A DNA stretch of 10,727 nucleotides from Ileibacterium sp. (GTDB lineage Bacteria > Bacillota_I > Bacilli_A > Erysipelotrichales > Erysipelotrichaceae), in contig JABUSF010000003.1 of the NCBI GenBank assembly GCA_021443945.1, positions 29,618 through 40,344 on the forward strand, in the 5' to 3' direction. Position numbers and translations under genes: made by a program. Shown one piece after another: positions 6,391 through 10,727 of the stretch; position 1 is the first letter of the stretch, and every line of letters begins with the position of its first letter. Under the pieces are notes generated by a model. It was not told the DNA's origin and did not search any database. It saw only the letters and a program-made list of their open reading frames with translations.

Positions 6391-6763
6391 GGGGATGTTT
6401 CTGGCATTCGATGAGTAATAGTTTGGAATAAACTGCAGCCGAGTGGTTACGTAATAACCAACCAAAAATAAACGCTAAAAACTTTTTTAACAGCCGCCCA
6501 ATGGCCGCTGCTTTCGCTGCTTAATTAGACCAACGTTGTGTCTTGCAGCTTTCCTGAATGAGTTCGCTTTCTTCCAGTTCAGGACGATGAAGCAAAGAAG
6601 CTAGACTGCTGCTATGACTGTGTGCAGCATTCGAAACAACTTACAGTCACCCTGCAGGAAATTGTGTCCGTCCAAATCCTGCTTGTATTTGACTGACTAA
6701 GCTGTAGAAGTTTATTCGTGGGACTTTGCTTAGACGCGGGTTCGACTCCCGCCATCTCCACCA
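6391..6763 (+). ncRNA. ssrA: Transfer-messenger RNA (tmRNA)
   Basis: tmRNA is charged with alanine, enters stalled ribosomes with SmpB and adds a degradation tag. Seen over 373 bases: the 5' GGGGATG pairs fully with CATCTCC before A-CCA, giving a 7-pair acceptor stem with the G3-U70 wobble read by alanyl-tRNA synthetase. The 5' portion has the tmRNA-type D-loop text (CTGGCATTCGATGAG), and the T arm is GCGGG-TTCGACT-CCCGC (6736-6752). The tag frame starts at the resume codon GCT (6474) and runs to TAA (6522-6524). It encodes a 16-residue tag, AKNFFNSRPMAAAFAA. It is a one-piece, non-permuted tmRNA with an encoded CCA. The tail end AFAA differs from the common ALAA. Confidence 0.95.
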
Positions 6764-6764
6764 C

Positions 6765-6840
6765 GGGGTCTTAGCTCAGCTGGGAGAGCGCTACGCTGGC
6801 AGCGTAGAGGTCAGGGGTTCGATCCCCCTAGGCTCCACCA
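6765..6840 (+). tRNA. tRNA-Ala (anticodon GGC)
   Basis: A 76-base cloverleaf with encoded CCA. The acceptor GGGGTCT pairs with AGGCTCC and includes the G3-U70 identity pair. The D arm is GCTC/GAGC. The anticodon stem CTACG/CGTAG encloses loop CTGGCAG, giving anticodon GGC for GCC and GCU codons. The T arm is AGGGG-TTCGATC-CCCCT. A single base separates it from the tmRNA 3' end, so the two are co-transcribed and must be cut apart. Confidence 0.98.
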
Positions 6841-6852
6841 TTTTGAACCAGT

Positions 6853-6880
6853 GCAGATTCTTTTCAGAATCTGCTTTTTT
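6853..6880 (+). terminator. Intrinsic terminator of the ssrA/tRNA-Ala unit
   Basis: GCAGATTCT and AGAATCTGC form a 9-base stem with a TTTC loop, followed by six T residues. It starts 12 bases after the tRNA CCA end. Confidence 0.93.
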
Positions 6881-6904
6881 ATGTTCAGGCCTTCATTTGG
6901 CCGC

Positions 6905-6934
6905 AAAAAAAGCCGGGACAATCCGGCTTTTTTT
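6905..6934. terminator. Symmetric terminator after the split-barrel gene
   Basis: AAAAAAAGCCGG and CCGGCTTTTTTT surround a 6-base loop, so the hairpin has a T run on either strand. It mainly ends the minus-strand flavin-protein transcript, 10 bases past its stop, and also backs up the tRNA terminator. Confidence 0.9.
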
Positions 6935-6944
6935 CAATAAACGA

Positions 6945-7346
6945 TCAGTCAAATTCAATGATTTCAGGGGCGTGGGCAAAAGAGGAAATGACAGCCCTGG
7001 CATTCTTGAAGTAAAGCACCTGGGTGTTGCCGTCTCCTGCCTGATACATGCCCTGCAGCGACGGATAGGCATCCAGCATGGATTTCTGAGCCTCGATGCG
7101 GTCATCTTCTTCCAGCTGTCCGGAAATACGAATCCATTCGCCGTCTTTAAATGCACAGATTTCCACTTTCGGGTTGGCTGCAATCTGCCGGGATACATCC
7201 TTTGACTTTCCCGTCTGGATGTAGAGTTTTCCATCAAAGATGTTTACCGTACCAAAAGGACGCACTCTTGGCTGATCCTCTTCCACTGTGGCCAGATAAT
7301 ACGTTCCGGCATCTTTTAAAAACTGACAAACTTTTTCCTTGCTCAT
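6945..7346 (-). CDS. Pyridoxamine 5'-phosphate oxidase family (FMN split-barrel) protein
   Basis: A 133-residue cytosolic protein of the FMN-binding split-barrel type, close in layout to the small single-domain PNPOx-like and NimC-like proteins of anaerobes. Seen: an N-terminal helix (MSKEKVCQFLKDAG), strand YYLATVEEDQPRVRPFG (16-32), strand KLYIQTGKSKDVSRQI (40-55), where T46-G-K-S-K fits the flavin-phosphate contact, then VEICAF and WIRISGQLEE. The two-residue gap before the helical DRIEAQKSML segment and the C-terminal strand AVISSF complete the barrel. It is too short for a true PdxH, so pyridoxal-phosphate synthesis is unlikely; flavin or F420-like redox chemistry is possible, substrate unknown. 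Start: AGAGGT (7353-7358) six bases before ATG. A terminator for the upstream GH1 gene lies only a few bases before that site, so its promoter is unclear. Confidence 0.86.
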   Translation of the reverse strand: MSKEKVCQFLKDAGTYYLATVEEDQPRVRPFGTVNIFDGKLYIQTGKSKDVSRQIAANPKVEICAFKDGEWIRISGQLEEDDRIEAQKSMLDAYPSLQGMYQAGDGNTQVLYFKNARAVISSFAHAPEIIEFD

Positions 7347-7365
7347 CTTCTTACCTCTTTTCTTT

Positions 7366-7397
7366 AAAAAAGCCTGCAGTCTCTTCAGGCTGCAGGC
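7366..7397 (-). terminator. Intrinsic terminator of the first GH1 gene
   Basis: Minus-strand GCCTGCAG and CTGCAGGC pair perfectly around a 10-base loop, followed by six T residues. It starts 10 bases after the GH1 stop, and its T run ends about 8 bases before the ribosome site of the flavin-protein gene. Confidence 0.9.
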
Positions 7398-7406
7398 AGA
7401 CTGCCA

Positions 7407-8876
7407 TTAATCCAGATCTTCGCCGTTGGATGCAATGACTTTCTTATACCAGTCGAAAGAATCTTTCTTGGAACGGGCCATGTCTCCGGATCCGTCATCG
7501 TGTTTATCAACATAAATGAATCCGTAACGCTTTGCCAGCTGTCCAGTTCCCGCAGATACGATATCAATAGGACCCCAAGTCGTATATCCAAGCAGATTGA
7601 CACCATCATCAATGGCTTCGCCCATGGCTTTAATATGCGGCCGGAAGTAATCGATTCGATAAGTGTCGTGAATGGATCCGTCTTCTTCCACCGTATCAAA
7701 AGCTCCAAATCCGTTTTCAACGATGAAAATTGGCGTATGAGGATACCGTCCTGTCAGACGGTTCAGTTCCCAGCGCATGCCGTCCGGATCAATGAGCCAG
7801 CCCCAGTCGGAAGCTTTCAGATACGGATTCTTGGCGCCTGTGGACATGTTTCCATCTGTTTTTTCAGCATCAGGATTGGTGGTAACACAGTCAGAAGAAT
7901 AGTAGGAGAAGGTATACATATCAACCGGTCCTTCTTTCAGGATCTGTTTGTCTTCTTCTGTGATAAAGGATGGATCGATTCCTTTTTTCTTCAGGAATGC
8001 CAGATGCTGAGGAGAGTATTCACCGCGAACCATCACATCACCACAGTAATCGAAGCCTTCAAAAACACCTTCCTGAGCTGCCAGAATGTCTTTTGGATGG
8101 CAGGTCAGAGGATATTTGGCTCCACCGGCGATCATATTACCGATCATAAAATCCGGGTTGATTTCGTGAGCGGCTTTTACAGCCAGAGCAGATGCGACAA
8201 ATTCGTTGTGCAGACCTTCAAAAACCTTCTGCATATCATATTTGAATTCATCAAACCGGACAGGTCTGTCGCTTTCAAGAGCTTCTTTAGGAATCATGCC
8301 CAGTCCGTACAGAGGTCCAATACCGATTTCTGCAAAGAGAGCGATGTTGATTTCATTGAATGTCAGCCAGTATTTCACTTTGTCTTTGTAGCGTTTGAAG
8401 CAAGTGGTTGCATATTTGACAAATTCATCGATGGCCTCACGGCTTTCAAAGCCGTTGTGACGGACAACCATATCCCATGGCATTTCATAGTGAGATAAAG
8501 TGACCATTGGTTCAATGCCGTATTTTCTGCATTCATCAAATACATTGTCATAAAACTGAAGTCCAGCTTCATTGGGTTCTTCTTCATTTCCCTTTGGGTA
8601 AATGCGTGCCCAGTTAATGGAAATGCGCAGCATTTTGAAGCCCATTTCAGCTAAAAGTTTAATGTCCTCTTTGTAATTATGATAAAAGTCAACCGCTTCA
8701 TGGGATGGATAGAATGCTGTTTCCACCGTCTGCGGGCAGAATGTTCTTGGAGTGTTTACATCTCCTCCCAGCAGCATGTCTGGCACAGACAGCTCTTTTC
8801 CATCTTCCAGATAAGCACCTTCGCACTGGTTTGCGGCTAATGCTCCGCCCCAGTAAAATCCTTCAGGAAAGCTCAT
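7407..8876 (-). CDS. GH1 6-phospho-beta-glucosidase (copy nearer the tmRNA)
   Basis: Cleaves PTS-phosphorylated beta-glucosides (such as cellobiose 6-phosphate or aryl-beta-glucoside 6-phosphates) to glucose 6-phosphate and aglycone in the cytosol. It is a full-length 489-residue GH1 barrel. Seen: N-terminal FYWGGALAANQCEGA (7-21), acid/base E175 in LTFNEIN, nucleophile E387 in FIVENGFG, and phosphate-binding S441, K449 and Y451 in SAGTGQLAKRY. Ala at 442, where 6-phospho-galactosidases have Trp, favours the gluco substrate. I chose the ATG at 8876 because AAGGAGG (8884-8890) is seven bases upstream; the frame is open further back but lacks a ribosome site. The neighbour upstream is a close paralogue of identical length. 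No PTS permease or antiterminator gene is in the window. Names such as bglA or bglH would fit, but I cannot choose between them. Confidence 0.95.
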   Translation of the reverse strand: MSFPEGFYWGGALAANQCEGAYLEDGKELSVPDMLLGGDVNTPRTFCPQTVETAFYPSHEAVDFYHNYKEDIKLLAEMGFKMLRISINWARIYPKGNEEEPNEAGLQFYDNVFDECRKYGIEPMVTLSHYEMPWDMVVRHNGFESREAIDEFVKYATTCFKRYKDKVKYWLTFNEINIALFAEIGIGPLYGLGMIPKEALESDRPVRFDEFKYDMQKVFEGLHNEFVASALAVKAAHEINPDFMIGNMIAGGAKYPLTCHPKDILAAQEGVFEGFDYCGDVMVRGEYSPQHLAFLKKKGIDPSFITEEDKQILKEGPVDMYTFSYYSSDCVTTNPDAEKTDGNMSTGAKNPYLKASDWGWLIDPDGMRWELNRLTGRYPHTPIFIVENGFGAFDTVEEDGSIHDTYRIDYFRPHIKAMGEAIDDGVNLLGYTTWGPIDIVSAGTGQLAKRYGFIYVDKHDDGSGDMARSKKDSFDWYKKVIASNGEDLD

Positions 8877-8903
8877 TACAATTCCTCCTTCAATAGTAAG
8901 TCT

Positions 8904-8933
8904 ATTATAATGCCCATAAAGCAAACGCTACCA
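8904..8933 (-). promoter_or_regulatory. Promoter and cre-like site of the first GH1 gene
   Basis: The minus-strand -10 is a perfect TATAAT (8904-8909); the -35 is weak. Across the spacer and -35 zone lies AAGCAAACGCTACCA (8919-8933), which fits the relaxed CcpA operator WTGNAANCGNWNNCW at all but the second position. A bound CcpA would block the promoter when glucose is present. The match is seen; regulation is inferred. Confidence 0.6.
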
Positions 8934-8970
8934 GACTATTTTTTTAAAAATGCGAACAAACGCATAAAAG

Positions 8971-9031
8971 AAAAAACCGCAGAGTGCGTCCTCCGTCTGA
9001 TCCAGACGAAAGGAGACTTCTCTGCGGTTTT
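8971..9031 (-). terminator. Elaborate terminator of the second GH1 gene
   Basis: Outer arms AAAACCGCAGAG and CTCTGCGGTTTT pair over 12 bases and lead into a T run on the minus strand. The large loop holds a second stem, CTCC...GGAG, continued by CGTCTG-GAT-CAGACG. It begins 28 bases past the stop and isolates the two GH1 genes transcriptionally. Confidence 0.88.
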
Positions 9032-9059
9032 AAGCAATTTTAATTGAAAGACAAACCGG

Positions 9060-10529
9060 TCAGTCGATCTGTTCTCCATTGGATTTGCAGACGTTCTGAT
9101 ACCAGTAGAAGGAGTCCTTCACACCACGGCTCATATCTCCGGAGCCGTCATCGTGTTTGTCTACATATACAAAGCCATAGCGCTTTTTCAGCTGCCCCGT
9201 GCCAGCAGATACGATATCAATTGGGCCCCATGTGGTGTAGCCGATTAAATTGACATTGTCTTCTTCCACAGCCTGTTTCATGGCTTTAATGTGCTCACGG
9301 AAATAAGAAATCCGATAATCGTCATGAATCTTGCCGTCTTCTCCAATTTCATCCACAGCGCCAAAGCCATTTTCCACCACCATGAGCGGCAGGTTGGGAT
9401 AGCGGTTGGCCAGTTTATTCAATGTGTAGCGCAGACCATCCGGGTCAATTTGCCAGCCCCAGTCGGAAGCTTTCAGATATGGATTCTTCACTCCGCCCAT
9501 AATGTTGCCGCCGATGGATTCTGCGTTTTCATCGGCGCTGACACAGTTGGACATGTAGTAAGAGAATGTATACATATCGACGGTGCCGGCTTTCAGAATC
9601 ACCTTATCCGACTCTGTAATAAAGGACGTATCCACACCCAGCTCTTCCATATAGCGGTAATAGAATGACGGATATTCACCCCGCACCTGGACATCACCGC
9701 AGATGTTGTTCATGAAGTTGTCCTGTCTCTGGCATTTGAGAATGTCTTTCGGATGACAGGTCAGCGGATAGAAGCTCATGTGGGCGATCATGTTTCCAAT
9801 CATGAAATCCGGGTTGATTTCATGTCCGGCCAGAACCGTCAGAGCAGAAGCTACAAATTCATTGTTCAAAGCTTCAAAGCGTCCCTGAGGATCGTCTTTC
9901 AGTTTGTCAAACGTCACCGGATCTTCACTCTTCAAAGCATCACGGTCAATCATGCCAAGACCGTACAGAGCTCCGGTTCCTTCATCCATCATACCGGCAT
10001 TGATTTCATTGAAAGTCAGCCAGTATTTCACTTTGTTTTTGTAGCGTTTGAAACAGGTAACAGCGTAGCGGACAAAGAAGTCGATGACTCTTCTGTCCTG
10101 GAAACCGTTGTATTTCACAACCAGATTCCAGGGAATCTCGTAATGACAAAGAGTCACCAGAGGCTCAATCCCGTATTTTTTGCATTCGTCGAATACGGCA
10201 TCATAAAATGCAAGTCCGGCTTCATTTGGTTCTTCATCGTCTCCATTCGGGAAAATTCTGGCCCAGTTGATGGACAGACGCAGTGTGGTGAATCCCATTT
10301 CCGCAAAGAGTTTAATGTCTTCTTTGTAATGATGATAAAAGTCGATGGCTTCATGGGACGGATAGAAAGCACCTTCTACCGTATTGGGGCAGAATGTTCT
10401 GGGGGTATTCACATCTCCGCCCAGCAGCATATCTGGTACGGAAAGGCCTTTTCCATCTTCCAGATAGGCTCCTTCGCACTGGTTGGCAGCGAGTGCACCG
10501 CCCCATAAAAATCCTTTGGGAAAGCTCAT
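9060..10529 (-). CDS. GH1 6-phospho-beta-glucosidase (copy nearer the window end)
   Basis: Paralogue of the preceding GH1 gene with the same 489-residue length and the same predicted reaction. Seen: FLWGGALAANQCEGA at 7-21, acid/base E175 (LTFNEIN), nucleophile E386 (VVENGFG), and phosphate-site S441, K449 and Y451 with Ala442. The first 177 residues agree at about four of five positions with the other copy (my hand count). Segments 178-188, 201-222, 250-254, 266-276, 287-300 and 331-346 differ strongly. Several of these are loops over the barrel mouth that set aglycone preference, so different substrates are likely. Start: ATG at 10529 with AAGGAGG (10538-10544) eight bases upstream. An upstream in-frame ATG at 10565 falls over the promoter and is rejected. 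The gene has its own promoter and terminator, so it is a single-gene unit. Confidence 0.95.
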   Translation of the reverse strand: MSFPKGFLWGGALAANQCEGAYLEDGKGLSVPDMLLGGDVNTPRTFCPNTVEGAFYPSHEAIDFYHHYKEDIKLFAEMGFTTLRLSINWARIFPNGDDEEPNEAGLAFYDAVFDECKKYGIEPLVTLCHYEIPWNLVVKYNGFQDRRVIDFFVRYAVTCFKRYKNKVKYWLTFNEINAGMMDEGTGALYGLGMIDRDALKSEDPVTFDKLKDDPQGRFEALNNEFVASALTVLAGHEINPDFMIGNMIAHMSFYPLTCHPKDILKCQRQDNFMNNICGDVQVRGEYPSFYYRYMEELGVDTSFITESDKVILKAGTVDMYTFSYYMSNCVSADENAESIGGNIMGGVKNPYLKASDWGWQIDPDGLRYTLNKLANRYPNLPLMVVENGFGAVDEIGEDGKIHDDYRISYFREHIKAMKQAVEEDNVNLIGYTTWGPIDIVSAGTGQLKKRYGFVYVDKHDDGSGDMSRGVKDSFYWYQNVCKSNGEQID

Positions 10530-10550
10530 TTCATTTTCCTCCTTATAAGT

Positions 10551-10569
10551 TGTAATCACTTTCATTATA
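10551..10569 (-). promoter_or_regulatory. Promoter and cre-like site of the second GH1 gene
   Basis: The minus-strand -10 is a perfect TATAAT (10564-10569) with a poor -35. Just downstream, over the expected start point, is TGAAAGTGATTACA (10551-10564). It fits the CcpA operator TGWAANCGNTNWCA at 13 of 14 positions, but the single miss is the central C, which matters for CcpA. A small palindrome, ATACAGGTAT (10590-10599), lies at the -35 zone. Confidence 0.5.
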
Positions 10570-10674
10570 GAGAATTCAACATGAAGAAGATACCTGTATT
10601 TTGCATTGAATATAAGATCCGGAAGATTCAGGCTTGCGCTTCCATCTAAAATAAGTTAGTATATCTAGGCACTT

Positions 10675-10727
10675 GGGGTCTTAGCTCAGCTGGGAGAGCG
10701 CTACGCTGGCAGCGTAGAGGTCAGGGG
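10675..10727 (+). tRNA. tRNA-Ala (anticodon GGC), second copy, cut by window end
   Basis: The 53 visible bases are identical to positions 6765-6817: acceptor 5' strand GGGGTCT, D arm, anticodon stem-loop with GGC and the start of the T arm. The 3' part lies outside the window. The flanking bases before it differ from those before the first copy, so the shared segment begins at the first tRNA base. It has no tmRNA in front of it. Confidence 0.93.

Noticed and set aside
6726..7205. A plus-strand frame through the tmRNA end, tRNA-Ala and beyond
   Set aside because: It translates structural RNA genes and two terminators.
7500..10508. Long plus-strand open frames across both GH1 genes (for example 7500-8498 and 9753-10508)
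   Set aside because: They show the same codon-register effect opposite strongly biased genes, have no ribosome sites, and mirror each other only because the GH1 genes are paralogues.
6765..10727. An integrative element with tRNA attachment sites
   Set aside because: The shared sequence is a whole tRNA from its first base rather than a 3' fragment, and no integrase, excisionase or transfer gene lies between. The direct repeat is reported, the mobile element is not.

Overview
The window looks like chromosomal DNA from a low-to-mid GC Bacillota. An Erysipelotrichia-like gut anaerobe is my best guess, but that is inference. The supports are strong AAGGAGG-type ribosome binding sites 6-8 bases before most starts, an Spx redox regulator with the classic CxxC switch, a Bacillota-type tmRNA, CcpA-type operator matches, and short U-tailed hairpin terminators between nearly all units. 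No integrase, transposase, phage gene or CRISPR array is visible.

Layout. Positions 22-1351 (+) hold the end of an operon that pairs a VTC/CYTH-like tunnel protein with a DUF4956 membrane protein in overlapping frames. A shared bidirectional terminator then meets the end of the glycolytic pair on the minus strand: pfkA (2961-3923) followed by pyk (1427-2845), with a hairpin between them. Further upstream on the minus strand are a Bcp-type peroxiredoxin (4073-4534) and a self-inhibited class II Fic protein (4632-5327), separated by a terminator. A roughly 490-base gene-free stretch follows, AT-rich and containing promoter-like and dyad elements. It leads to spx (5824-6243, +).

After the spx terminator comes a stable-RNA unit: promoter, tmRNA ssrA (6391-6763), one spacer base, tRNA-Ala(GGC) (6765-6840), and a terminator. 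The remaining 3.8 kb is on the minus strand. It holds an FMN split-barrel protein (6945-7346) and two tandem GH1 6-phospho-beta-glucosidase genes of equal length (7407-8876 and 9060-10529), each with its own promoter region and a CcpA-operator-like sequence. The window ends inside a second copy of the same tRNA-Ala gene, so this block lies between direct tRNA-Ala repeats.

Functionally, the two 6-phospho-beta-glucosidases would release glucose 6-phosphate from PTS-imported beta-glucosides (no PTS gene is in the window). That product feeds the PfkA and pyruvate kinase steps. Bcp and Spx belong to peroxide and disulfide stress handling, and tmRNA rescues stalled ribosomes. I see no clear new multi-gene system. 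The most unusual items are the tmRNA/tRNA-Ala tandem, the tRNA-bounded GH1 block, the dyad-rich region around the fic promoter, the VTC-DUF4956 pair, and an MGR-to-MGNR change in the PfkA substrate loop.
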